Shown here in pieces: positions 36,401-46,567 of a DNA stretch of 64,000 nt. Position 1 is the first letter of the stretch, and each line of letters opens with the position of its first letter. The translations under genes and the position numbers were made by a program. The notes below the pieces were generated by a model. The model worked only from the letters and a program-made list of their open reading frames with translations. It did not search any database and had not been told where the DNA came from. Origin of the DNA: Methyloprofundus sp. GTDB lineage: Bacteria > Pseudomonadota > Gammaproteobacteria > Methylococcales > Methylomonadaceae. The DNA is taken from NCBI GenBank assembly GCA_016592635.1, contig AP023240.1, positions 3,079,630 through 3,143,629 of the forward strand, written 5' to 3'.

Positions 36401-36451
36401 GGGGAGGAGAAGCAGGAAAATAGTTCGACTACGTCCTGTTTCTTACTCTAC

Positions 36452-36909
36452 TTTGGACACTTGAAGGCTGGCTTTATGTTGCTGTCGTTATCGATTTATT
36501 TTCACGCCAAGTGGTGGGTTGGGCGATTAACGATCATATGCGTACTTCACTTTGTTTAGATGCGTTACAGATGGCTTTTTGGCGTAGAAAACCTAAGCCT
36601 GGGCTACTGCATCATTCGGATCGTGGCAGCCAATATGCGAGCAAAGAGTACCGTGACCACTTGGATATCATGAAAATGGAGCAAAGCATGAGCCGAAAGG
36701 GTAACTGCTGGGATAATAGCCCTACAGAGCGGTTTTTTCGCAGCCTAAAACATGAACAATTGAATTACGAAAAGTTCAGAACGAAAGAAGCAGCAAAGCT
36801 GAGTATTATTGATTATCTGGCTTTTTATAATGGTAAGCGAACACACTCTATATTGGGCTATAAATCACCCTTAGAGTTTGAACGTGAATTCCAGAAAAAA
36901 ATAGCCTAA
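36452..36909 (+). pseudogene. IS3-family transposase OrfB, C-terminal part
   Basis: The frame opens directly after the intron (WTLEGWLYVAVVIDLFSR) and contains the second and third catalytic residues (HHSDRGSQY and SPTERFFRSLK). Compared with copy 1, 56 bases just upstream are absent on both sides of the intron. These encode the first catalytic Asp (WTTDITY), so the transposase is dead even if the intron is spliced out. Confidence 0.88.
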
Positions 36910-36939
36910 GAATGTGTCCCGTTTTACTTGACCACTACA

Positions 36940-37205
36940 GTATATTGTGTGGCGGTATTCACGGACATAGTTTACCAGGGTTTATTTTAAAAGATGCCCT
37001 CAAATTCGTTGCTAAACAACAACTAGAAAGTGTAATCAAGGAAACGCCAATTGCTTTGCACAACCGTCTGGAAGGGTATATTCGCCCAAAAGGTGTTGAT
37101 ATTATATTGCTGCGCATCTTGAATGGAATAGAAAATGATAAGGACGCTATGGTACCTGCTAACCTAACCAAGATATTCCTAAATGAAGCACGGCTGTTGC
37201 TATAA
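36940..37205 (+). pseudogene. C-terminal fragment of an unknown gene next to IS3
   Basis: The frame that enters from the IS3 end continues for ~87 native codons (HGHSLPGFILKDALKFVAKQ … LNEARLLL) and stops at 37205. It has no own start and is not recognised. It is probably the end of a gene whose upstream part was lost by the IS3-linked rearrangement. Confidence 0.4.
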
Positions 37206-37362
37206 ATTAGTGCACAGGAGCATGACTACTGCCATTGAGTGAACTGTTTAAATCCGATAAATACCTTAGAGCAGAGAATTCAATAATCCCCGAAGCTTGC
37301 CTTTTGACTACACAACCAAAAAACTGCGTCATACTTCCGAGTATTATTAATACCCTCGTCCC

Positions 37363-37878
37363 TTAATGTATAAAGATCAGCACAAATCCCCAAATTAAAG
37401 ATAAAAATACGATCAAGAAACCCTTAATCCAAGAGAGCCAAGGAAACGTTTTGTGCTCATCTTCATTATGATCACCTCCCGCTACCACAACTATTTCAAC
37501 CGTTAGCTCTTGCCTCCCTTTAGCAGGCATACTGACTAAATCACCAGTTTTGGTATTTCTAGGGATAAGTAACTCTACTCTGGATTCACCAAGCCTTTCC
37601 ACAATAACTCCGCCATTTTTTGCACATTCTGCACTAATAACCTGCACGACATGAATGCCTGCAAGTTCGTGTACATCAAAATCATGACTGGCTATTACTT
37701 CCACAGGGTCATCATCAACATTTTGTCGGTTTTCACAAAGCTCTTGTTCATCATCGTCATCTTCAAGCAGTGCCTCAAAAAACATACCTGACGACGCATA
37801 GGCTGCTTTACGTTCTACGTCTACATCCATATCAGCCACTGGTTTATTGTTATCTTTATTATTTTTCTGCATTATCAA
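37363..37878 (-). CDS. Tail-anchored acidic protein, unknown
   Basis: A 171-residue protein with a very acidic region (LEDDDDEQE around residue 38), a central beta-rich part (~65-135, VVQVISAECAKNGGVIVERL), and a single C-terminal membrane helix (about 149-169) ending two residues before the stop. Such topology suggests a tail-anchored inner-membrane protein with a cytoplasmic domain. It follows the alpha-2-macroglobulin gene by 61 bases in the same direction and may be co-transcribed. No family was recognised. Confidence 0.6.
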   Translation of the reverse strand: MIMQKNNKDNNKPVADMDVDVERKAAYASSGMFFEALLEDDDDEQELCENRQNVDDDPVEVIASHDFDVHELAGIHVVQVISAECAKNGGVIVERLGESRVELLIPRNTKTGDLVSMPAKGRQELTVEIVVVAGGDHNEDEHKTFPWLSWIKGFLIVFLSLIWGFVLIFIH

Positions 37879-37939
37879 CCCTCTGTTATCGCCTTAATTT
37901 ATTTGCTGCTCTTAAAAACCGTAGTCGGTATTTAAACAG

Positions 37940-40900
37940 CTATTTTTCACTAATCTTTGCCATTTGTTCTGATTTTCCGATTCCTCTTATATAAGGCCGG
38001 TACATATCTTCTACATAGACAGGCGGCACTGTGTATGTCCCTGGTGTAACCATTCTGACTAGATAAAACAGATCACTTACTTCGCCTTCTTGCATATCCA
38101 GTGCTGCAATATAACGATCATCGCGGTATTCTTGATAATCAAGACGACTGTAATAAAATATATCACTTACTTTCTCGCCTTCTATGCTGAAGGGTAGATC
38201 AGCTATTGGCATGCTATTGGCGAGATTTTGATTTTCCAGCTCAAAACCTGCTGGTATCAAATCAACCACCAGAGCTTGTTTAATGTGGGCATTTGCCTTT
38301 ACTTGCACATGCACCAAGACCAATTCCCCCACACTTAAATGCGCCAAATCAACCAGCTCCCCCTTTAGCGAGTAATAGTTTCTTTTGCTCTGAAATGTAC
38401 TTTCTTCTACAGCTGGCGCTTTATTTGGGTAGCCATTAACAGCCATTTGCAAAAACAATGCTTGCTCATGCGCCGATTTAACCGTGATGTGTGCAGGAAT
38501 ATCACTTGCTTTATATGTTTGTTGATAGGCCTTATTTTGCGTTAGCGTCAGTTTAGTTTTAGGCAACTGCAATGTTGCCGACCAAGCTTTATCAGCATGA
38601 TTAGCCAGTTCGATAGCAACCAGAAACAGGGCATTTCTTTCTTGGGTGCTAAGGTACTGCCTGTTACTTAATACAGAATTTAATTTTGGGAGCACCTGTT
38701 CAGTACCAGCAATATGATATTTATTGACCAAATAGGTCATTAAACTGAGATCACGTAATGGGCTGCCGTAATCTGCCAAATAGAGTCGAGCATTACGCTT
38801 CATGGCTATCCCTTGTTGAATGGCGATATTACCTCGACTGGTGTCTCCTTGCTTTAACAGTGCCAACCCCAAATGCACTAAAGGTAACCCTGATTTAGCC
38901 TCTTGTTTATGATGATCATATAGTGTTCTGAGTGATCCTAGTGGCGCACGATTTAGCCTTGCCAATACATATGCTGCATAGGCTTGATAAGCAAAACGGC
39001 TGTGCTCTGGATAAGGGCTGTTTGCTTCCGTATACCGCCACCCCGAGTAATTAACATAATAAAGCAAGCGTGTGAGTGCTTTGCTTAATAAAGGTTCGGG
39101 GACAGCAAAGCCATTTTCACGTGCATCAAGCAAGAAATCACTAACATAAGCCGTTAACCAGCGTTCTTCATGACTATCACTGCCCCACAAGCCAAAACTG
39201 CCATTGCTGAGCTGCATTCCGGCTAGACGTATGATACTGCGGTTAATTTGCGCCGTTTGTTGACTTAAATCCAACGCCTCTCCCGCCACTGTGAGAGTAT
39301 TTAATTTAAATTGCTGCATCCGCTGTGCATTTAAAAACAACCAAGGATAACTGGTGCTCGTGGTTTGCTCTAAACAACCATAAGGATAAGCCAGCAATTC
39401 ACTGAGTTGCTCTGCAATATTTAATGGCGGCTGCGCCGATAGCGTGAGTGTTGCTTGGGTTGAGTTTAATAAGAATGGTTGTAAAGGCACTTTAATGCGT
39501 TGACTTTTATGTGCCGGTATTTGGCGATGAATCACTTGGTGAATTGCAGGATATGCAGGTCGAACCGCCAGCGGCCATTGACGTTTAATGTCGATCGCTT
39601 GCTTTGCTTGTTCACCATTCGTGATGTGCAGGTTTATGGTCGCCTGCGCAAATTGCTGTTCAGCTTGTAATGGGAAACGTAATATTTGCTTTTGCTGATC
39701 TTGCAGGACGATGGTTTGCGTAGTCGCTTTTAATTTAACAGGCCCGGTACTGTCAATGGTTATTGTGAGGGTTTGTGTTACGCCACTTTGGTTCAACATA
39801 TCCAAGGTAAAGATGGATCGGTCATTACCCGCCAAGAATCGCGGCAAGGCAGCTTCGGCGACAATAGGTGCTGCAACGGTGATATAGTTTTCAGCCGCAC
39901 CAAAACGGTTGTCACTATACGCTAATGCCATTAAGCGCAATTTGCCATTAAAGTCTGGAATGTCGAGCGGAATGGAGGCAACACCGTGTTGGTCCAACTT
40001 AACCGGACCTGTAAATAAAGAAACAATTTTTACATCCGTTCTTGGCATCGTGCCATCATCTTCAGCAGCATCTCCGCCAAAGCGTGCCTTACTTAAACCT
40101 GCGTCCATTATTTCTACAATATTGCCATAAAGGTCATGTTGATCTATCGCATAACGCCGCTGCTCCCAGAAATATTTTTGCGGCTTAGGGGTCACAAAGT
40201 GACTCATACTCAATGCCCCTACATCCACAGCCGCCAAAGTGACATAAACCGTTTCATCCGCTTTAGCATTCAATAGCTTGATCTGTGTAGTCAGCGTGGT
40301 TTCCGGCTGTATTTTTTCAGTCTCGGTCGTTACCTCTAATTGTAATGTACGTGGTTCACGATCCAGCTTTAAGTGCAATACGCCAACCGCTCTATTCGGG
40401 GTAATTTTTTGTTGCACATCCCCTGCTTTAAACACCACCGAGGTCGCATATATATCATGCCGATGCCATGACTCATCCACAGGAATCGCAAGTGTCATCC
40501 CTTTAGCAGGTACGTTGATCCGAGCAAACCATAATGCTTGCTTGCTGCTTTCAATGACAACAAAACCATTTCCTGCATGGGGGGAAATAATCTTTAATTT
40601 GGCAATATCGCCAGGTAAATAAGCGGGTTTATCCCATTGCAGGCGCACACGATCCGGGCGTGCAGACTGTGCCGTTAACTCGTCCCATTGATAACCCACC
40701 TGAAAACGGTATGAACTTAATTGCCCTGTTTCAGGGTTACTTATTTGTAATAAATATTGACCTTGTTGCACGGGTAACTTAAGGGTATTAGGCTGCTTAT
40801 CCGTTAACTGCACTGTTTGTACAAAAACAGGACTGTTATTCTCGGTATATTTTTGCTCCCAGCCATTCCCCGTATTTGCCCAATAATAATCACGCTGTTC

Positions 40901-42835
40901 ATGTATCAAAGTGACTTCTGCGGCTGTTGCCGTCAACTGCCCATCATGGCGTGCATTGATAAAGGCAAATTCTACTTCGCTATTTGCAGTCAATGCATCC
41001 AAGTCACTGACTGCTTTAATACCGAATAAAGTCTCTTGCGGCCAATAGGTGTAATTGACAAAGCGGTTGATAGCCCTGCTCCCGGTTTCATAAAGGCTGG
41101 TACTTAATGCAATATTAACAGGCGTGTTGCTTACTGCGGTCCATTTGCTGTCAACGACGAGCTGCCCTTTTCCTTGCGAATCCAGCCGAATATCGTTACC
41201 GATACTGTCATATGCCGAATAAGGAATCTTTGCATCCGCAACACCAAACAGAAAATCTTTAAATTGCTTAATCGGCTGCCTGTTCGCTTGCAAGCTCACA
41301 CTGCTGCTGACTTTGTTGCCTTTCGCGGGTGCACCATACAAATAACGTCCCTCAACCGCAACTTCCAGAGCTTGTTCTTTGAAAATCCATTTTGATTGCT
41401 CGGTAGTACCCAGCTGCAATGCCATGCGCTCAGGCATAAAATCTTCGACAGAAAATGAGTATACGGCACTATTGCCGTCAGGCATGGCAATATCTAATTG
41501 CCATTCGCCAGTGCGTGCTTGCCGTGGCAAGGTAAACTCATATTGATAAAGCCCTGTTTTATCGGCTTGCCAAGTAAAATAATGCATGGCCTGCCCACCC
41601 GGTCTTTTTAGAATGGCTTTTAAGGGCGGCACGGCCACTTTTTTGCCATCCTCATTACGCAACAAGCCATTAAAATAGACCTTTTCCCCAGGCCGATACA
41701 GATCACGCGGGCCATAAACAAAGAGTTCCAAAGGTTGATAGCTTTTTCCTTGCACTGCAAATTCAGATAAATCCAGTGCAGCACGTTTTAGGTTTAAAAC
41801 AGATAAATGCTGCCCCTGTTTTGCTACCAGTACCCTTGCCTTATCCTGTATAAGGCGCAATTGTGCACTGCCTTGTTTATTACTGTGCAATACCGCAAGT
41901 ACCTGACCTTGCCGATCTAAAAAGCTTAACTCAACGTCGGCTATTGCTTTGCCTGTAGCCAATGAACTGACATAAACATTAAGTTCGTCACTTAAGTCAT
42001 GTACATGCAAGCCAATATCGCTAATGGTAAAATAAGTGATCTGGTAGTCATCGTATTGCCCTGCCGCCTTCATTACCACCAAATACACTCCCGGAGTATT
42101 CAGTGTTTTAATATTTTTAATATCTAAATGCGTGGTATAGCGCTGATTGGCAGGCGGGTTAAGATCAAACCGTGCAGAATATACCAGATCGGCATAGTCG
42201 GTATATTCTTCTGCTCCCCAGGCACTCGTAGAACTTGCATGGCCACTCCAGTCATCCAGAAATTGACTGATCTTCTCGTTGGTGACGCGATAAAAATCCA
42301 CATCAACTTGCTGCACATTAACCGCTACCACAGGCAAGCCTTGCACAAGTTCTGCCGGAATTAATGAACCATCACTGGCAAAATCGACAAACGCAGGTAA
42401 ACTGCGTGTGTGAATATTTTTATGCTCATCAGCGGCCAAGGTTTTTGCGGTTATCGCGACCAAGCCTTTAAAGACTTGTACATTATATTCCTGATCCGGC
42501 TCGATGCCTGGAAAAAGTAACTGCCGATCGCCCTTGGACAAAATCCAGTGCCCATCTACTGGCTGACCTGATTTATTACTAACACGCAAATGGCGATTAA
42601 AATCTATTTTCGCATCAACCGGAACAGATAAAAAAACACGCAATGCCGTTCTATTCTCGTACGGATATTCACTGATATCGAGGATTTTAAAATCAACCTC
42701 TGCTGCTTGCTGATTTAAGCTTTGTGACACTGACTCAGCTGGCGTAGGTTCTGAAGGGCTGTTACAGGCAGAGAGCAACAAGCCAAGCATTAGCAGGCAG
42801 TAAAGAGGAAAATATAACGGTTTTTTCAGAGTCAT
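37940..42835 (-). CDS. Bacterial alpha-2-macroglobulin lipoprotein
   Basis: The 1631-residue protein has a lipoprotein signal (lipobox LLSAC near residue 24), repeated MG (beta-sandwich) domains, a region like the bait region (SLFTGPVKLDQHG downstream of it), and the thioester motif YGCLEQ with Cys1154. The C-terminal part has the all-helical thioester domain and a receptor-binding-like domain. Family members trap proteases in the periplasm and are thought to protect the cell envelope. In many bacteria the gene pairs with a penicillin-binding protein 1C gene; none is seen here. The intact Cys-Leu-Glu-Gln motif indicates a functional thioester-type (YfhM-like) member. Confidence 0.93.
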   Translation of the reverse strand: MTLKKPLYFPLYCLLMLGLLLSACNSPSEPTPAESVSQSLNQQAAEVDFKILDISEYPYENRTALRVFLSVPVDAKIDFNRHLRVSNKSGQPVDGHWILSKGDRQLLFPGIEPDQEYNVQVFKGLVAITAKTLAADEHKNIHTRSLPAFVDFASDGSLIPAELVQGLPVVAVNVQQVDVDFYRVTNEKISQFLDDWSGHASSTSAWGAEEYTDYADLVYSARFDLNPPANQRYTTHLDIKNIKTLNTPGVYLVVMKAAGQYDDYQITYFTISDIGLHVHDLSDELNVYVSSLATGKAIADVELSFLDRQGQVLAVLHSNKQGSAQLRLIQDKARVLVAKQGQHLSVLNLKRAALDLSEFAVQGKSYQPLELFVYGPRDLYRPGEKVYFNGLLRNEDGKKVAVPPLKAILKRPGGQAMHYFTWQADKTGLYQYEFTLPRQARTGEWQLDIAMPDGNSAVYSFSVEDFMPERMALQLGTTEQSKWIFKEQALEVAVEGRYLYGAPAKGNKVSSSVSLQANRQPIKQFKDFLFGVADAKIPYSAYDSIGNDIRLDSQGKGQLVVDSKWTAVSNTPVNIALSTSLYETGSRAINRFVNYTYWPQETLFGIKAVSDLDALTANSEVEFAFINARHDGQLTATAAEVTLIHEQRDYYWANTGNGWEQKYTENNSPVFVQTVQLTDKQPNTLKLPVQQGQYLLQISNPETGQLSSYRFQVGYQWDELTAQSARPDRVRLQWDKPAYLPGDIAKLKIISPHAGNGFVVIESSKQALWFARINVPAKGMTLAIPVDESWHRHDIYATSVVFKAGDVQQKITPNRAVGVLHLKLDREPRTLQLEVTTETEKIQPETTLTTQIKLLNAKADETVYVTLAAVDVGALSMSHFVTPKPQKYFWEQRRYAIDQHDLYGNIVEIMDAGLSKARFGGDAAEDDGTMPRTDVKIVSLFTGPVKLDQHGVASIPLDIPDFNGKLRLMALAYSDNRFGAAENYITVAAPIVAEAALPRFLAGNDRSIFTLDMLNQSGVTQTLTITIDSTGPVKLKATTQTIVLQDQQKQILRFPLQAEQQFAQATINLHITNGEQAKQAIDIKRQWPLAVRPAYPAIHQVIHRQIPAHKSQRIKVPLQPFLLNSTQATLTLSAQPPLNIAEQLSELLAYPYGCLEQTTSTSYPWLFLNAQRMQQFKLNTLTVAGEALDLSQQTAQINRSIIRLAGMQLSNGSFGLWGSDSHEERWLTAYVSDFLLDARENGFAVPEPLLSKALTRLLYYVNYSGWRYTEANSPYPEHSRFAYQAYAAYVLARLNRAPLGSLRTLYDHHKQEAKSGLPLVHLGLALLKQGDTSRGNIAIQQGIAMKRNARLYLADYGSPLRDLSLMTYLVNKYHIAGTEQVLPKLNSVLSNRQYLSTQERNALFLVAIELANHADKAWSATLQLPKTKLTLTQNKAYQQTYKASDIPAHITVKSAHEQALFLQMAVNGYPNKAPAVEESTFQSKRNYYSLKGELVDLAHLSVGELVLVHVQVKANAHIKQALVVDLIPAGFELENQNLANSMPIADLPFSIEGEKVSDIFYYSRLDYQEYRDDRYIAALDMQEGEVSDLFYLVRMVTPGTYTVPPVYVEDMYRPYIRGIGKSEQMAKISEK

Positions 42836-43259
42836 AGGCCAGTTATTTATTATTAAGTGGGAGTCACTAATAATAAATAACGGACAGCGGAATTAAATCT
42901 ACCAAAAATATTTTTCAGTCGTGCTTGTGCATTAGTTTACCTAATTACGTAAAACCCTCAGCTATAGTAAGAAAGTAATACAATATCAGTATGTTAAAAC
43001 GGCTCTATTACATAAGCCATACAGTCTCTTTACAATTTAAAGCAATCCCCTCAATTAAGCGTTTCACTTCCCCTCTGATCACAGAATTGATTGAAGCCTC
43101 TTGGAATACATTTTCAATGACCTTTTTTTCATTTTTGGTAACTACTCACCCCATAGAGTTGGTTTTTCCAGTTAAAGCCATTTGAATAGCAATCAATGGA
43201 TTAATTCCTCGATTCGCCATTGTTTGCAGGTAGCTTGATATACGACAATAAGCCTGTGC

Positions 43260-43793
43260 ATATATTACAACTTAGATAACCGCGCCCTGTGGGCGGGGGT
43301 AAAAAAAGCTTTGCGTAAAAGTCTGCTCAAGAGTGTCAAGTAGTTAAGTTGTTCCCGCAATTTAACTAGGAGATATCGGAAAGTTTGTTTACCAGAGTAT
43401 TTATGCGCATACAGAGAGGTCAGGGTGTGAAGTTATCGAATTAAATGTTCAGCCAGATCATGTTCATTTACTTGTGAAGGTTCCGCCCAAGGTGGCAATA
43501 TCAGAATTAGTAGGAAAGGTAAAAGGAAAGACAGCAATCCAAGCTTTCCAGAAATTCCCGGATTTGCGGACAAAAAAATATTGGGGAAACCATTTTTGGT
43601 CAGCAGGTTATTGTGTTGATACCGTAGGTATGGATGCAGAAATGATAAGAAAGTATGTAAAGTTCCAAGATAATAAATAACCATTGAAATATTGGGAACA
43701 ACTTAGCCTTATTTCAGCAAGGCTCCAGAGGGGTTTTGCTGAGGACGGCCTTTTAGGTCGAACTTAAACCACGTTTTATAAGCGTGGTTGTTA
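43260..43793 (+). mobile_element. IS200/IS605-type element relic
   Basis: It is bounded by the two halves of the IS66 transposase gene. The left end carries a CGCCC-TGT-GGGCG hairpin (about 43282-43296) and the right end two hairpins also found alone at 24815-24896. The tnpA gene lacks its normal start. No target duplication is expected for this family. Confidence 0.75.
43370..43680 (+). pseudogene. IS200-type Y1 transposase, N-terminus lost
   Basis: The frame from about 43370 reads GDIGKFVYQSIYAHTERSG, then the HUH motif in QPDHVHLLVKVPP, the GKTAIQAFQKFPDLR helix, KYWGNHFWSAGYCVDTVG and the catalytic-tyrosine helix EMIRKYVKFQ. Both catalytic motifs are intact but a stop lies just upstream of GDIGK and the first ~30 residues are missing, so the gene is probably dead. 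Confidence 0.8.
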
Positions 43794-45359
43794 ATTTCAG
43801 ATCTGAAGCAGCCTGACACTTTTTGCTTCACCTTTGCCATTCTCAAGTCCTGCTCAGCTCTATTATTGGTAAATGCAACATGCGGGTCTTTTGCAAAAAG
43901 CAGGACGGCGGCTTCATGAAGTTTCAACCGTTCCCATAGGTTATGTGCATCTGATTTTGCAATTTTACCGCGCTTGCCACTTGGTTTCGGCGGGATGGGT
44001 GGCAACTCTTTTTCTCCTCGCGTAAGAATGTTTCGGTAGCGTTTTTGCAAATTGGCCAAGTCTTTTTCATTGAGTTTCTTTTCTGTCGATTTAGAGACTT
44101 TGATACAGGTCTCCTGCAACAGTCGCTTCATGTTGCGTGCCCATCGATAGTTATTGGACTCAGAAATAAAAGTTAACTCGCGCAGCAAATGCGAACCGCA
44201 TAGACCGTGCCCGCAGTGTTTATAAGAGAAGTAAGATGACCAGCAATCATGAATGATTGCGCCCCCATACCGAGGGATGATATTAATCGATTTAATGGCT
44301 TCTTTCCCTCGCTTTCGATGTAAGAACTTGAGCGTTATGCCGCCTGCCGAATAAACATGGATCCAGTGGTTTTTCTTATCAACTCGAAGAGATGTTTCAT
44401 CCACATGAATGGCGGGAGCTTGAAGAACTTGTTCTATCGTTTGAGCCTCCCAGCTTTCTAAAGCCTGGTGTAACCGAAGGATGAACTTGAGTAAAGTGGC
44501 TTCCGAAACAACAACGCCAATCATGGATTTAACGAGTTTCTGCACGCGATTAAGTGCAACCATCTGACAAACTAGGAGATTGATCACGAAAGCTTTTAAA
44601 CCATCACCATATTGTAAGGGGCCCTGCATATCCGATGGGAACAAGCCCTTTACAGTTGAGTCACAAGTGGGGCACTGTTTTACCTCGGCATCAATATGTT
44701 CAACGACCTTTTCAAACACAATATCTATTTTGGTTCGTCTTTCAATATGAATGCAGGGTGTATTGGTTAATGACTCACCGCATACGGCACAACTGTCGAT
44801 TTTGGACAACGTGATGGTTTCTTTGGTTCGAGTATTATTAGCGAGACCGCTATTCTCATTTTTTCCCTTACCCTTGCTTCCTTGATGACCTAAGGCTGAT
44901 TCATCTTTTTCAGTTTGAGAAGGAGGCTTGCTGGAATTATTATTGTCTTTTTTGGTACTTCTTTCAAGAAAGATGGAGAGTATAAACTCAATAATCATGA
45001 ACATGCTATTCATGAGTGTCTTACTTTCAGCAGTGATTTTTCCGTCAGCACAAAGCTTCTCAAAGTCCGCCTTCAATCGGCCAACTTCGTTTCTTACTGT
45101 GGATTTATCAAGATTCGCCATTAACAATAAATACAATTTTTCTGGAATAACTGTATTATATCATTGGTTTATTCGGCCTCTTGGTGTCGCTCTGAGCAGG
45201 CTAAAAGCGACTTTTTGACACGAAACCACCTTATTCGGTTGGTTATTCATGCAGCACTTGCACAGCAACCTCTCTGTGTAAATTTCACAAGGGTGCAAGA
45301 GAAAAGTTTTTTGTCATCGAAAAAGCTGTCAAGTGTTTTATTGCTTTTTTATAGGGGTG

Positions 45360-46567
45360 TTCACTACCGTACACTTTTTCACCTCCTCACAGCAATGCCT
45401 TGCCCGATAATGTGAGGCAGAATTGAGGGAGTATTTTTCCTTCTCTCAGCAGGCGCTTTAATAACCGCACTCCAAGAGTAAACAAACTCAAATCACAACG
45501 ATCTTTGCGATGAATAATTTTATCCCAGCTCTTAGTCAGAGCAAGCTCCCCTAAATAAACCATCCATATATAAGCTAAAGCCGCTGCCATAATAAGTCGA
45601 GAAACTCGCTCAGGAGCCCTTAATCCACTTTTCTGCAAGTTAAACCCTCGACCTTTAAGGTCTGAAAACAGCGTTTCTATACGGAAACGTTTGCGATACC
45701 AGTTAAATGCTTCACCCCCTGTGGGGAAATTAGTCACTAGATAAATAGGGTCATTATATTTTCTCCCCCAATAAACAACCGCCCTTACTACAATGCTACG
45801 TTTACGAGTGAATTCAACCGCCGATATTTCAGTCATGCTTCCTTGTTCGGGACAAATATCTTTAAATGTAAATTCATCTCCATTCTCATACAATATCGCA
45901 TTATTTGCCGTTCGGCAGGCATACTTCCAGCCATAACTACTAATGGTTTCCAGCCAGTCTGCTCCATCAAATTCCCCGTCACCCAAACAAATGACCGACG
46001 TACCTTCCGGGATTATCGCCTGAACGGATTTAATCAATTCGATATGCATATCTTGAGGAAAATGCCCCTTTTTACCTTTACGGGTTACCCACAGCAATGG
46101 CAGAGCTCTACCTTTATAAATCATACTGACCATCAAGGTAATACAGCCTTGCGCTGTCGTGCTGCCATCAATAGCAAGTACTAGCGTTTGTTTGGCTAAA
46201 CACCGAAGAAGAACCTCTATAAAGGGTAAATAAAATAAATCGACACCCACTTTTTCATTTTTCAGCCAACGGCGCAATTGCATGATTTGGCTTTCTTCTT
46301 TACCTGATCCTGGAATCTCTCCTGCCACATTAGCTAACTTAACAGATTTACTTTGTATAATACCGCAGATAAACCCTGTCAGGATATTTAAGCCGTTATT
46401 TTGACGTTTGCTGGGATCAAAATCCCAGAATTTTTGAAGGCCGCTATGAATGGTGCGATAAATCTTGTAAGAATCTGACAATGTAGGGTATTTTCAATGT
46501 AAATCGTCCACATTACCATTTTTTCTACTCTTCGCAATACCTGCTTTAAAAAGTGTACGGTAGTGAA
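45360..46567 (-). mobile_element. IS4-family element inside the IS66 end
   Basis: The terminal repeats TTCACTACCGTACACTTTTT (45360) and its reverse complement (ending 46567) are perfect, and the element is flanked by the direct repeat TAGGGGTG (45352-45359 and 46568-46575). It sits in the right terminal repeat of the IS66 element, so it arrived after IS66. The element appears complete. Confidence 0.92.
45387..46481 (-). CDS. IS4-family DDE transposase
   Basis: The 364-residue protein has catalytic Asp residues in LAIDGSTTAQG and CLGDGEFDG and the IS4 signature Y-x2-R-x3-E-x6-K (WYRKRFRIETLFSDLKGRG). The frame is complete and both terminal repeats are intact, so it could still be active. Confidence 0.93.
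   Translation of the reverse strand: MSDSYKIYRTIHSGLQKFWDFDPSKRQNNGLNILTGFICGIIQSKSVKLANVAGEIPGSGKEESQIMQLRRWLKNEKVGVDLFYLPFIEVLLRCLAKQTLVLAIDGSTTAQGCITLMVSMIYKGRALPLLWVTRKGKKGHFPQDMHIELIKSVQAIIPEGTSVICLGDGEFDGADWLETISSYGWKYACRTANNAILYENGDEFTFKDICPEQGSMTEISAVEFTRKRSIVVRAVVYWGRKYNDPIYLVTNFPTGGEAFNWYRKRFRIETLFSDLKGRGFNLQKSGLRAPERVSRLIMAAALAYIWMVYLGELALTKSWDKIIHRKDRCDLSLFTLGVRLLKRLLREGKILPQFCLTLSGKALL

Larger units (their letters stand above)
34291..36451 (+). mobile_element. Group II intron with maturase
   Basis: The 5' end is placed at GTGTGAGCCG (34291), matching the GTGYG start of bacterial group II introns, followed by a structured ~540-base leader. Domain V is clear at 36367-36400, and the domain VI stem follows and ends in TTACTCTAC at 36451. 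The 3' exon begins TTTGGACAC exactly at the matching IS3 position. The intron encodes one reverse transcriptase. Its 5' flank is not the IS3 sequence that should be there, so splicing would not restore the transposase. Confidence 0.85.
33492..36939 (+). mobile_element. IS3-family element (copy 2) carrying a group II intron
   Basis: The left end TGTAATGGTTTAATAAAGC (33492) and the right end (reverse complement of TGTAGTGGTCAAGTAAAAC at 36939) form the terminal repeats; copy 1 at 15974 has the same right end. A group II intron (34291-36451) lies inside the transposase gene. No matching target duplication was seen: the left flank ends GTGAT and the right flank begins GTATA, and the two flanks look like unrelated gene pieces. 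The element therefore probably took part in a recombination after insertion. Confidence 0.85.
43146..45136 (-). pseudogene. IS66-family transposase, split by IS200 relic
   Basis: The main part (45136 to ~43794) has the zinc-binding region (CAVCGESL … CPTCDSTV) and the IS66 DDE core (AIHVDETSLRV, HDCWSSYF, FTNNRAEQDLRMAKVKQKVS, GCFRSE). The frame then enters the IS200-type end. The missing C-terminus is found on the other side, 43259-43146 (AQAYCRISSYLQTMANRG … MALTGKTNSMG), with its stop inside the terminal repeat. Confidence 0.9.

Noticed and set aside
42991..43185. 64-codon plus-strand frame between alpha-2-macroglobulin and IS200 relic
   Set aside because: The minus strand here encodes the C-terminus of the VIT-VWA gene and the IS66 transposase tail, which explains the open frame.
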